Assembly: GCA_013115135.1 (NCBI GenBank)
Contig: JABANP010000298.1
Span: 1 to 63,109 of the forward strand
DNA from: Perkinsus olseni
Taxonomy: Eukaryota > Perkinsozoa > Perkinsida > Perkinsidae
Direction: 5' to 3'
Length of the DNA stretch: 63,109 nucleotides
The position numbers were made by a program, and so were the translations under genes. A model generated the notes under the pieces. The model saw only the letters and a list, made by a program, of their open reading frames with translations. It was not told the DNA's origin and made no database searches. Of the stretch, positions 15,151-26,747 are shown piece by piece (the first letter of the stretch is position 1; each line of letters starts with the position of its first letter).

Positions 15151-16085
15151 ATGCGGACTCCCCAACTTCAAGTTAGCGTGAATGTCTACGACTTGGCAGA
15201 GTCCAACTTGATGCTTCCGTGTTGTGGCGCGCATCATAGTGGAGTTGAGATTATGGGCAGGGAGTACTCCTTCGCTAAAGGAGAAGGTAGAACCATCATT
15301 TCACTATGATGGTGATTGGGGCCTGGTAGGGGTGTACGACTGTCGGCCCAGGGATGCCCCAGAGGCACGATTCAAGCTGGCACTGGATATGGGGTGGGTG
15401 TAGTGCGGAGAGGTGATAGCTAGGGGTGATAGGTTGCGTCAGGCGGACGTCTTTGAGCATGCGACAGATCGAGTCAGCCCTCGACAAGCTGCGGGATGAA
15501 TTCCGTGGCGATTCTTATCACGTAGTGAAGAAGAACTGCAATCATTTTTCTGACGCCTTTTGTAGAGCGGTGAGTCGACCCGCTCGTGAGGCCCTGTCAC
15601 CGCATCACTTTCAGATTCTGGGTCGAGCACTGCCCGCCTGGGTAAACCGGTTGGCGTGGTGGGGGTCGTGGTGCGCATGCTGCATCCCAGACTATGATGA
15701 CGACGAATCCAGCCACAACGCTGGGGCTGGATCTTCGGGTCAACCTCTCCTGCCAGTTCGTCCTCCCATGCAGCAGCTCTTCACTGGTGAGGGAAGCAAC
15801 GTCTTTGATTAGTTTCCCCTCGCTACAAGCTGGTCATTGCCAGGCCACGGTCATGCGTTAGGAGGCAGCCAGGAGAGCACTCTTGGTCGGTTCATGAGCT
15901 TCTTCCCTCGTCGCTCCGAAGGGGTCTCCGAGGGGCAGCTTGCTACGAATGGTAGTGGTCCCGGTTCTACGGCCGGTAAATTGCCGAGGTTGTCAGGATC
16001 GAGTGACCAACGTGAATTACGTCTCCAAGCCATCGAGATGAGACACGCGGGTGGTCAGGCGGAAATGATCGGGGGTGCTGAATGA
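15151..16085 (+). CDS. PPPDE-domain (DeSI-type) deubiquitinase/deSUMOylase-like isopeptidase
   Basis: Thiol isopeptidase of the PPPDE superfamily, thought to remove ubiquitin or SUMO. The start MRTPQLQVSVNVYDL enters the first beta strand directly. The catalytic histidine is in HHSGVEIMGREYSF (about 15231-15272). The catalytic cysteine is in KKNCNHFSDAFCRA (about 15531-15570), after a helical segment with ALDKLRDEF. The spacing matches the family. Introns with GT-AG ends fall at about 15287-15329, 15381-15419, 15571-15615 and 15786-15842. The last one adds a low-complexity tail ending at the TGA at 16083-16085; without it the protein would end at 15812. A Trp-rich segment (LAWWGSWCACC) follows the catalytic domain and may be membrane-associated or palmitoylated. 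Confidence 0.85.
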
Positions 16086-16224
16086 CAACTTGCTGTTTTA
16101 TACACTTGAAGTAGATCCTTTGGATACGTTTTTGTAAAGGTACGCCGCCAGCCTTGCGTTGTGGTGGCGGTGGGCTCAACTTTGTAGACGAGCTTCCGGT
16201 ATTAGTTGTATCAATAATAACCCG

Positions 16225-18339
16225 ATGAGCTCAGACGCACGTACTACTCCCTCTTCACACCATTACCATCATCAGAGCTCCAGGCCTAGCAGCAGCATTG
16301 GCGACCTCAAGGCCGGCACGAAGGTCTGGGTCTTCTATCAAATGCAGAAGAGCCCTCGCGACCCCGCCTGGTTTGCCGTGGACACTCATGTGCAGGGCTA
16401 CAACAGACCTCAGATCGGCTGGAGTGATCGATGGCAGCCGGCTGTTGTCATCAAGGACTTCAAGGAGGATGAGTTCAATCCCGCCAGACACGACACCTAC
16501 GTGAAGGTCGGCTAGTGTGACGGAGTTGTGACGACCTCTTGCTGCGACCACCGCCTCTCAGGTCCGATATGAGCACCGTATATGGTTTGATCGGGAGCAG
16601 GATGTGTTGAATACCACTGATACGAGGAATATTGAGCAGGCCTACTACCCCTCCGACGTCCGCCTCACAGAGCCTCCGACTCCTAGCCTTTCCATCTTCG
16701 TGGTAAGCCTCAGTGGTAGTGTCATCAATATGCTGCTCTCGATCCTTGATTCCATTATTCACATCATGATAAGCCTCACATTGTAGGTCCGCTGGGGCAA
16801 CCCTAACTTCGGCACAGTCAACGAGTATGACTGGCAGAGCTGGGGCGAGGCTGGCTCTAACGTATCGGACACCTACATCTGTCATATGATGCAGAAGGGT
16901 GTCAGGAAGGTTGCCAAGAACGATTACGAGGTCGCTATTCGCTATACGCTGCTGCTATTTCAGAGCTGCCTCTCTGTAGGTACTCAGTGCCTTCGTCACG
17001 AGCGCTGATGATCTGAGGAAGATTAGTCCCCTGGCCATCCGCCAGATGCTCACTGGTCGCCATAAAGCAGCGATGTAGCGACTACTCGCTTCTTGCCAAT
17101 CGCTCATCTGAAGTGAAGGTACTTCCTCTGGCCTACTGCCTTCGAGGATAACATCTCTGATGCTGGCGGATACATCGACAAGGATGCCTTCTTCGAGTTG
17201 ATGGTCGGCGTGGAGTCCATGGGAGTGCCCACCATGTTCCCTCACCCAAGCCATCTGTAATTAATATCACCATCTGTACGGTATGAACGTCCTCCTGTTA
17301 GGTTGGATACCATCATCTCCAAGACTTTCTACGCTCATCTCTGTACATTACCGGATCTCCATATGCCCCCTACTACTCGCGTTTCGCGGGGTCATGTTGT
17401 CGCATCCCCCGACAGTGCTGCCAGGGTAAGGATTCCTCTCGCCCTACCTTCCTGTCACCCACTTGTTCAGCTCACTTGGGAGCGGCTATCGGCTCTGTGT
17501 GATATGACTAGTGGTGGAGTGCAGAAGAGTAACCCGCTTCCTCGAGGCGCCATCGCCAAGCTTGGATACTCCTGGGAGGCCGCTGATGTGAGGTAATATT
17601 CTTTTCATCTCGGAGGCTGGCTCATGCTCATCGTGGTCATTGCAGGACTTGTGATAATATCGGGGAACTGTCCTACCAAATGCTCGACCTATTCGAGCAG
17701 AAGGGCTGCAAGGTCGACTCTGTCTTCGTCCAGCAGAGGGTACCGGTTGATTTGGAATTGAGGATGTTTGTCGTGAACGGCAAAGTCGAGAGGATTCTCT
17801 ACACCAGGTGATTTTTCTTACTCTAACATCTGGTATGTCAACTATCGTTATCAGGTTCCGGGCCGTGAATTCAGCCGGGCTTTTTATAGATTTCGAGCAC
17901 GAGACGAAGACCGCTGATGCGGCCAAGAAGTGGTTCCGCGGTGACGTGCCGAGATTGCAGGAGGTGGAGCGAATCTGCTTCCACATTATCGATCAATTTT
18001 ACAAGTGGATGGACACGGAGAGCGTCTACGGCAGCCCGGCCAACCGCTTCGACTTCCTGGTCGGATACGACAGGGATGACGGTAAGAAGGAGCCTCAGTG
18101 ACTACCACCAGCATGCAGCGGTGGCCTTGGTGTTGTCAGGCACGTCAGGCCCAAGCGTCTACCTCGGTGAAGTCGGCGAGCTGGGCTTCAGCATGGTAGA
18201 CTTCCCCGAAGGCCCTCGCAAGGTCTTCAAGGAGGTTGGCATCCGATGCCTGAAGACTACCCAGGAGTGTAGCGAGGCCTCCTGCTGCTGTCGACCGTTC
18301 TCTAATTGGAGCCCCAAAAGGAAGCGCAACGAAGAGTAG
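16225..18339 (+). CDS. ATP-grasp-like protein of unknown substrate (multi-exon)
   Basis: Multi-exon gene not confidently assigned. The N-terminal exon begins with a Ser/His-rich leader, then GTKVWVFYQMQKS and an SH3/Tudor-like segment. Downstream exons include PTMFPHPSHL, PRGAIAKLGYSWEAADV, LRMFVVNGKVERILYTR, FDFLVGYDRDDG and VYLGEVGELG. This order (phospho-ligand loop region, an arginine strand, then an acidic metal-binding strand) resembles the C-terminal half of ATP-grasp carboxylate-amine ligases. That is inference from pattern only. The C-terminus is cysteine-rich (SEASCCC) and basic (KRKRNEE). It ends at 18339 and converges on the phosphomannomutase gene with only about 180 nt between the two stops. 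Confidence 0.6.
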
Positions 18340-18517
18340 AAAGTGCAATGTTGTATCACAACGACGTTATCACGTTACTGTTACTTAATACCTGTTGTTT
18401 ACTCTTACCCTACGGGAGTTTTCAGCACTGACCTTCAAGCCCTGTTGATTTAGTACTAACGCAACGTCTTCTATGATGAGGCAGTACAACAGTAGTGAAG
18501 AGCATCACAATCTTCTC

Positions 18518-19745
18518 CTATATACCAAACGTTTCCTTAATCTGTTGCATAGCGTCTACGGGGTCCTTCACAGAGTGGCCTATTGTACCTTTCACAGCAC
18601 GAATTTCACCCACGGAAGGAGACTCTTCCGTGGTGGAATGACGTTATCTTACGTGGATGCTCATAAATCTCGTAGTCATTTCCACCTGGTGTGGTCTTGT
18701 CTCCAAAAAAGTGAATCTACACAAGACGATCCCGAGATGGTCCGAGCGTCCCTCATAGTACTTCTGCATCCTCAGGAAGATATCGTAAAACGAAGGTCTT
18801 GTCCCATCCCTTAGGGAAGCAATCGACGGATATCTGTCCACCAATGGCGAACTGGACGCCATACCTGATAGGCAACGACGACAGTGCTCATCACCCCGAA
18901 CCACAGAGAGGACCACTTGCTGAACCGCTTGTCCATCTCCTCCACAAACTTTTGTCGAATTCCGTGCTCCTTGTCGTACCTGGATAGTGGGTGAGGGCGG
19001 ACTGCTGCAGTGATAGACGTTACTCATTGAATTGAATCCGTTCTTCCTGCGAGCACTGTCGGCCGATTGGTGAAAAGTTCAGCATGCCCATGCGGTATCT
19101 AGTTTGGAAACAGCGTTGTGACGGGTTACCGGGGTTATCGGTGCTTACTCGACAAAAGTTCCCCGCTTGACAGGAAGAGTGATCTCGGAAAAATAACGTA
19201 AAACGAAATTAATCATCTCCTGGAGTTTATCCTCGCCAAGGAACTCGGCAAAACTATGAGAGCCAATCTGAACGGTGCGGTGGTGGAAGTTGTGAAAAAG
19301 CTGGTATCACTCGATTACCATCCTTTTTCCCTGGTAGGCCACGATACCGTTCTCAGGGAACGTGTAGTCTACGCAGTCTCTGCAGTCCGCTGTGAATTGC
19401 TCATTGAGCTTGGGTAGGTCAGAGCCGGATACGACGCCAACTGACAATATATTAGACAATCTTCGTTCCGCCGGCAATGGCCTGTCCACCGCTACGTATC
19501 GGTATTATCCGGTAAATGCTATTCGACGATTCTACAGTGTTGGATACGTCAACACTACATCGGCCATCGTACTGGCCATCGCCAGATAATTTTCGTCGTC
19601 GCCTCCATCGCCTACCCTCAGTTCCACTACTACCTTTAGCAACGGTCCTCAGCTTTTGGATAAGTTCCAACATTTCGGGAGTAGCGGCACCACGAGGAGC
19701 AGTCAAAGTCCCGTCCAGATCGAAGAGAGCATATTTAGCCGCCAT
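18518..19745 (-). CDS. PMM: Phosphomannomutase
   Basis: Cytosolic phosphomannomutase, a HAD-superfamily enzyme converting mannose-6-phosphate to mannose-1-phosphate for GDP-mannose, N-glycans and GPI anchors. The start [19 protein letters not shown] carries the DxDGT nucleophile motif. Downstream exons read [78 protein letters not shown] and a final [20 protein letters not shown] before TAG at 18518-18520. All motifs of the family are present and no break is seen. Introns are short GT-AG. An upstream in-frame ATG at 19769 would add eight residues. It is divergent from the LYR-motif gene, with only about 225 nt between the two start codons, which probably holds a bidirectional promoter. Confidence 0.92.
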
Positions 19746-19970
19746 GGTAGGCAAAAGAGAAGTAGACAATCGACTAGCAAGTGCTGGTCGTGTGATCCTT
19801 CAAAGTAGTCGATTACTCGGGCGCGCGCTTTTTCCGCGACGTCCAAAGATGCATAACTGCTGCTGTTAGTGGACCAAGCTTAGCAACAAGTCTCTTCCTT
19901 AAGTACCGTGATTTGTCGTCGTTGATCTCCTCCGCTGATTAGTTTTCCTACGAGTTTATCAGCCTTCGAA

Positions 19971-20353
19971 ATGTTGCCGGCCAAGTTGGACGCGTTATCG
20001 CCCGCGGTTAAGACCATGTTCACGAGATGTATGGGTGCAGCCTCCCGCTTCAGAGACCCCAATTTCAAGCAGTACTTCGAGCGAATCGTAAGTGAGGGTC
20101 TTCCGGTCCTCTGGCTCATGCGGAAGGGGTGTTCCTCAGACCAACTCGGACTTCGACCGTTTCGCGGCCCTTGACGAGGCGACCCGGTCAGCACAGGAGC
20201 CAGATTTCCTCAAGGAGCAGGAGAAAAACTTCGAAATCCTTGATCGACAAAGCAACATCAACAACCTGTGAGATTTTCCTAGTCTCCTATATCAAGCGCT
20301 CACTGTCCTTGTCAAGGTACTACAGTGACCACTTCCACACGCATAAGAAGTAG
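19971..20353 (+). CDS. ISD11/LYRM4-like LYR-motif protein
   Basis: Short three-exon gene. After splicing GT-AG introns at about 20089-20140 and 20269-20313 it encodes roughly 95 residues. The N-terminal half reads VKTMFTRCMGAASRFRD, then NFKQYFERI. This resembles ISD11/LYRM4, the small helical protein that stabilises the cysteine desulfurase NFS1 in mitochondrial Fe-S cluster assembly (helix, a Phe-rich turn, N(Y/F)xxY and a basic residue). The canonical LYR triplet is replaced by MFTR. The C-terminus ends YSDHFHTHKK at 20353. Size and pattern fit, but other LYR-family complex I assembly proteins remain possible. Confidence 0.55.
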
Positions 20354-20642
20354 AAGATGGGCCCTTCCTTGCGTATCTTTTGTAACCTGAGGGCAGCGCT
20401 TCCAGTCGTCTCCGTCGACCATGACCGCTTCAAACAGTCGACCTTGTATGATGCTCTCGACTAGCAATACTTGCACTGCGATATGCTGCATTTGTTTTCT
20501 TCAGTGCCTACCCTCTGATTAAACGGTGTTCGGTGAGTGTACCCTTCACACCTGTACTTTTTCGGTATGCGAAGCGATCAGTTGGTTTGTATTTTGGTTT
20601 GAGTCGCGAGTAAATTCATGGGCTGCGTCATTCAGTTTCGGT

Positions 20643-22043
20643 ATGACGTCTAGTGAGGTAGATGAGGGGGGCCCGCAAGAAGAGGGGGATGCCTTTCTTC
20701 TGTGAGTATCTAGGTGTGCGCTCAAGCGTCGTCTAGCGTATATCACTTCACTGTGTATGCAATATAGTATATTGAATATACTCGACGCTCCCTAGCTCGA
20801 CACAGAGCTGCACCGGGCAGTTACTGTGGGTTGTTCTGTGTGCAGGTATCGACTGCTCGGGGTCGAACGTGACGCCACTATGGGTGAGATCCGCAAGGGC
20901 TACCTGCTTCGAGCTCGACAGGTTAGTGCCGTTTCGCTGCGAATTGTACGACTTGTCGTGCCGTCCAGTTAGGTTCATCCTGATAAGAACCTGGACGACC
21001 CTCGAGCTCATGAGAGTTTCGTGAAACTTCAGAGAGCTTACAGTATCCTCAGCGATCCTGAACAGAGAAAAAGGTGGGGCCTTCTTTGAAGGCAAATCAG
21101 AATCTCATCTCTGTACGCGGTAGGTATGATGACAGCGGTGGAGACTTGACCATTTTTGAAGATGAAAGCGATGAGTTTAGGGAGGCGTATCAGTACTACC
21201 GCAAGTGAGTGGTTCAGGGCATACATTTGTTCGCGGTGGTGTGGTATAGAATGGCTCGTCAGGTTGTATCCGGTGTTGACGTCTGAAGACATTGATGCAT
21301 TCGCCGCCCGGTACCGGCATTCGGAAGAGGAAATGGAAGACCTTCGCGGCTTTGTTGAAGAGCATAGGTAATTGTTCGGTATCTTGTCGCCCTCGTGCCT
21401 CATTGACACTTGTAGAGGCGACGTGTCTGACCTCCTCGAGTGGATAATCCTGTCAACACCCGAGGATGTGAGCAGATTTGCTGAGTACATTCGGACGTGG
21501 TTAAGTTCTGAGAAGAAAGTGAGACGGGCGGGCTATCACTGCGGATGATCTGCACGTGTTTCGAGTTGTCCGCAAACCCTTACGGTCTTGGGCAGCCACA
21601 GGGCTGACCTCACGCTTCGTGTATCATCATGTTTTTTGCGTATAACATGGCCGTTTCCTGTAGGACTTCTTGCCGGCATTCGAGGCATCACTACCAAAGC
21701 TACGACGTAATGGGAAGCGGCTTGCAGCCCAGTCCAGGCAAGAGGCCAAGAAGGCGAAAAGGTGATTTGGTCACGCAGTCGTGGCTGACATCAAAGCTTA
21801 CCCCCTTCGGCAGCCCGGAGGAGGACCCTTCGTTGGGGAACCTAACCCTTGCCATACGCCAGAAGCAGCAGAAGCGTCAGGGTGATTTTCTAGACGATTT
21901 GGAGAAGAAGTAGGGTGTCCTCTTGGGGACTACCGTGCCCTACTTGATTTATTGTTAGTGTTTCATTGGTATGCTGTAGTAGGTACTGCAAGAAGGCCGG
22001 GCGACCTAATTCACAGTCTAAGAAGCGTCCCCGGAACGCGTAG
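20643..22043 (+). CDS. DNAJC9: DNAJC9-like J-domain histone co-chaperone
   Basis: Orthologue of DNAJC9, a nuclear J-protein that chaperones histones H3-H4 and recruits HSP70. An acidic leader is followed by the J domain: YRLLGVERDATMGEIRKGY, the HPDKN motif in VHPDKNLDDPRAHESFVKLQ, and AYSILSDPEQRKRYD. The DNAJC9-specific region follows: DIDAFAARYRHSEEEMEDL, then GDVSDLLEWIILSTPED. A basic C-terminal region ends in GDFLDDLEKKYCKKAGRP, close to the ending of animal DNAJC9. Splicing an intron at about 21910-21980 extends the gene past the apparent stop at 21913 to TAG at 22041-22043. Introns are short GT-AG. Confidence 0.85.
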
Positions 22044-22169
22044 CCCTTACTTTCGGGCGGTATTGAATGCAGCGAGAACTAATGTGTTGTGTTGAGGGCT
22101 CCCTCAATGGTCGTCTCGTGCAGCTGGTTCGGTGCTCCCTCGTGTCCAACACCCTCCCCCTCGCCTAAG

Positions 22170-25100
22170 ATGGTTATGTACGTAATTAAACGTAATGGCC
22201 AGAAGGCAGATGTTCAATTCGACAAGATAACTAAGGTAGGTCGCTGGTTGGCTGGAATGAGTCGACCACTGTGATATCGTGTGCTGTGCAGAGGATTCGT
22301 CCGTTGACTAAAGGCCTCAACCAAGACTATGTGGATGTGACGCAAATCACACAGAAGGTCGCTGAAGGCATTTATCCTGGAGTTACCACCACGGTGAGCT
22401 GGGGCCTTCTGAGTTTTGCCTGATTGTCGAACATGATGTGCTTCAGGAGCTGGACTCATTGGCAGCTGAGACATGCGCGTACATGTCGCAAGTTCATCCA
22501 GATTTCTCCACGCTGGCCGCCAGGATCGCTGTGAGCAACCTCCATAAAAACACTGAGGAGAGTTTCTCGAAGACGGTAAGGACCACGACACCCTCCACGG
22601 CCCCGCGAGAGAGGATGAGCTCAGGTCTCGGAGTTGTACCAAATCACCGACAGTCGTGGTCGCCACGCCCCTCTAGTCAGCGAAGAAGTTTACAACATAG
22701 TCACTGCCAATGCCGAAAAACTCGACAAGGTGGGGTCATTCGGAGAGGAAGTGTATTTGCTAGCTGGTGTAATCCTGGCAGGCAATCGACTATGAGCGGG
22801 ACTTCGACTATGACTACTTTGGCTTCAAGACGTTGGAACGGTCATACCTGCTGAAGAGGCCTTCCGACAAGTCCTGCATCGAACGACCGCAGCATATGAT
22901 CATGAGGGTGGCAGTAGGGATTCATGGCGAAGATGTGGACGCAGCCATAGAGACGTGAGGACTGACTGAGGATTCATGTTGTTGCTATGGGTGATTCTCA
23001 GGTATGATCTGATGTCCACTAGAGTGTTCACTCATGCTACTCCCACGCTGTTCAACTCTGGCATGCCTCATCCGCAGATGTCCAGCTGCTTCTTGTTGTC
23101 TATGAAGGAAGACTCCATTGAAGGCATCTACGACACTCTCAAGCAGTGTAAGATGAAGGCACCCTATAGCGCTTACGGTGAAGTACATCTTTTCAGGCGC
23201 GATGATCTCGAAGACTGCTGGTGGCATCGGAGTTGCTATCACCGGTATCCGGGCGACAGAAAGCTACATCAGAGGAACTAATGGATTTTCTAATGGCATT
23301 GTACCGATGCTCAGAGTCTTCAACGATACTGCGAGATACGTGGACCAAGGTGAGAGGATAAGGTACGATGCTTGGCATTACTAGGGCGTCGTCAGGAGGC
23401 GGCAAGAGGAAGGGATCCTTCGCGGTTTACCTCGAGCCGTGGCACGCAGATGTGTTCGAGTTTCTTGACTTGAAGAAGAACCACGGGAAGGAAGAGCAGC
23501 GTGCTCGTGACCTCTTTTACGCCCTATGGGTATGCATCTTCTCCTGTTGATTAATTCGAATGACGAGGCCCTTGCAGATTCCTGATCTCTTCATGAAGCG
23601 CGTCATGTCCAACGGGGACTGGACATTGTTCTGCCCCAATGAGGCTCCCGGCCTTCAGGACACGTAAGCTCAAGGCGAAATGCTCGTCTGGATCCTCCGG
23701 CGTCTATTCTTCATTTGTATGCGAAAAAAGTTGATACTCATTGACGATGAGTCATCGTCCTCTATCTTGTGGTCCAGCTTCTCTTTGTTCAGGTACGGTG
23801 ACGAGTTTGAGGCACTCTACGAGAAATACGAGAAAGATGGCATTGGCCGGAAGACGGTGAAGGCCCAGTCGTTATGGTTCAAGATTCTTGAGTCCCAGCA
23901 AGAGACTGGAATCCCGTATATGCTGTAAGTGGGACCTCCTCCACTGAGTTGCATTTGATGCTAACGTGAAATCACAGGTACAAGGATTCGGCCAATCGCA
24001 AGAGCAACCAGAAGAATCTTGGCACTATTCGTTGCTCCAATTTATGCTGCGAGATCGTTGAGTAGGTGCCCACGAAAATGCTATTCGTGGGAGATAGCTC
24101 TATCAGGTACACCAGCCCGGATGAAGTAGCCGTGTGCAACCTCGCCTCGATTGCCCTCAACATGTTCGTCGACAAAGAGACTCGTAATAGACAGGCCTCG
24201 GCAGTCTCCCTCGGCATCTTCTCTTAGTAGGTACCTACGACTTCGATCGTCTCCATCGAGTCACTAAGGTTGTAACCAGAAATCTCAATAGGGTGAGTCG
24301 CATCCTCTGTCCGCCGGAGGGTGGTATCTTGAGCTATCAGGTGATTGATCGCAATTATTATCCTGTCCCTGAGGCCAGGAGAAGCAACATGCGTCACAGG
24401 CCCATCGGGATCGGTGTTCAGGCAAGAAGAGCCAGCTACCCTACATCTTCGTTTTCTTGGTCCGTTGTTGAACATGCTCACCTCAGGGCCTTGCCGATGC
24501 ATTCCTCCTCATGCGTTTCCCGTATGAATCACCTGAGGCGTTAAAGCTCAACAATGATATCTTCGAGACTATCTACCACGCGGCTTGCGAGGCGAGCATG
24601 GAGTTGGCCAAGAAGGATGGGTACGTTGACTCCCTTGCTTCGCTGTCGTCTCTGACGCTCTTACGGCAGACCTTATGAAACTTTCCAAGGCAGTCCGGCA
24701 AGCGAAGGCCTGCTGCAGTTCGATCTATGGGGTAGGGACAGCCATACGGTCTTGTCCAATCGCGGCGGTTAATCCTCCTCGTTGCAGATGTGAAACCAGA
24801 TTCAGACAGGTGGGACTGGGATACCTTGAAGGGCCAGATAAAGGAGTACGGCATGCGCAACTCCTTGCTGGTCGCTCCTATGCCCACTGCTAGTAAGTCT
24901 TGCTGTCTAAAATGTGCATTGACGTGAGTTTGCTTCTTTCCAGGCACTGCTCAAATCCTTGGTAACAACGAAGCCTTCGAGCCTTACACGCAGAATATCT
25001 ACGTCCGTCGTGTAAGTGTGCCTCTATCTTTCGAAGGGGCTTCTGGCTGGTAGCATCTGCTCGGCACGCAGGTGCTGGCCGGTGAGTTTGTTCAAGTGAA

Positions 25101-25918
25101 TCGACATCTAGTTGACGACCTCATGGAGCTGGGGCTCTGGAATGATGAGATTAAGGATAAGATCATCCGACAGAAGGGATCCGTGCAAGGTGTGGAGGAG
25201 ATCCCCAAGGAAGTCCAGGTCGGTGGGTACCGGTGGTTGCTGTGCTGGTGTGTGTCGTGGTGCCTTGCAGCTTTCCGCGTGTACAGGCACTGTATAAGAC
25301 GGTGTGGGAGATCAAGCAGAAGAAGATCTTGGACATGGCTGCTGGACGTGGACCGTAAGTTTGCGTACAACGTACGTCGCTACTCATTTTCCGTTCTCTC
25401 GCCGTCGGTCAGTGGGGAACAGTCCTCGTTATTTACAGATATATTGACCAATCCCAGTCACTGAATATTCATATGACCAATTGTACCAATGCCAAGCTCT
25501 CCTCCATGCATTTTTATGGGTGGAAGTTGGGCCTGAAAACTGGACAGTGAGTGCAACAGCGTTGAGGTGTCATTCGCCGGCCTTATTTCCCAAAATGATC
25601 AGATACTATCTACGTACAAAGGCGGCTGCTGATGCCATTCAGTTCACCTTGGATGCAAAGAAGATTACGGCGGAGTCTCCTCTGAAGCCGCGGACATCAC
25701 CTCTTAAACCGCAATATGTAGCACGGAGTCTGGGAGCCAAGCGTCCGCCAATCTTTTTCTCATAAGCTTCTCGCTTGTTCACACGTATTCTCGATTACCT
25801 CGATGTATCGGGTTAATCGTCAATCACAAGCTGTGGTTGGGCGGGTCATCAACCCTCGTCAGATAATCCTGTTTAGGTGCAGGAAGACGAGGAAGCGTGC
25901 ATTGCATGCAGCGGCTAG
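22170..25918 (+). CDS. RNR1: Ribonucleoside-diphosphate reductase large subunit (class Ia R1)
   Basis: R1 subunit of class I ribonucleotide reductase, which makes dNDPs from NDPs. The start [20 protein letters not shown] leads the ATP cone. Then come [36 protein letters not shown] (with an active-site cysteine), [56 protein letters not shown] (catalytic Asn/Cys/Glu), [19 protein letters not shown] and [18 protein letters not shown]. The apparent stop near 25763 lies in an intron (about 25715-25876). The next exon encodes [13 protein letters not shown], the redox-active CxxC tail that regenerates the active site, with TAG at 25916-25918. About twenty short introns are present and no frame break was found. 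Confidence 0.93.
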
Positions 25919-26747
25919 TGGTCGTGCGCTCATTGCAGTAGGTCCTCACGTCGCTCCGCACTGCGTTCATCCGTTTTTGGTAGGTGATGAAGGCGGAGTG
26001 CACGGAGGGCTGCTTTGTGTGTTTGAGATTCACTTCTTGGTTTGTTGCCTGTTATACCACAGCTATCAGGAGCCCCGTTAGTTTTCTTCGTATTTCCATT
26101 AGAATTATTCCATCATGCACGCTCAGAATTACTACTAGGGTTAACAGTCAGCGGAGTGTTGAGTCATGTACGGGGCATTCTCGGTGAACCGATTATGAAT
26201 TTCGATGATCGGCTGTTGATTCGGCGAATAATTTTCCGAACGGTGTGAGGGAAGAGAATTGATAGAGCCTGGTCGAACGTCGGCACCGCTGTACAGAAAG
26301 AGTGTGAAAAAGCTACCGAGTTGGTAATCGTGATATTCGCATTTACTCTCAAGTGAGCTTCCGATATACGGATCCGCCCTGCAACTAGCCTCCGAACTTG
26401 CGTGGAACGAGTAAGTTGCCAACTCAGACAGTAGTTGCCTACGACCTGTCCTCAGCCCTGTGCCATCCTGCTCCACCCATTACAGAGACAACACGTAGGG
26501 CTTTACCAGGAGACTTTAAAAACGGAGCGGTGATGCCCGCTCGGGAACCGAATGGGTAAAGAAGGAAGAGCTTAACAGAGATCTCTCTGTACTTAGCGAG
26601 GATGTGAATCACTAGGAGTCAGATAGAAAATACGACGATCCGCGCGGTATCCCGATCTGCGGGAACCTTTTCATCTGCTATTCTGTAGATTCACAGCGAA
26701 TAAAATGACAGAATTTTCAAGATGAAGACCCGCATTTGGAGATCACA
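25919..26747. other. Intergenic stretch between R1 and the broken subtilase
   Basis: About 830 nt between convergent 3' ends. No supported exon, RNA gene or repeat was seen; short open frames here have no recognisable content. Confidence 0.5.
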
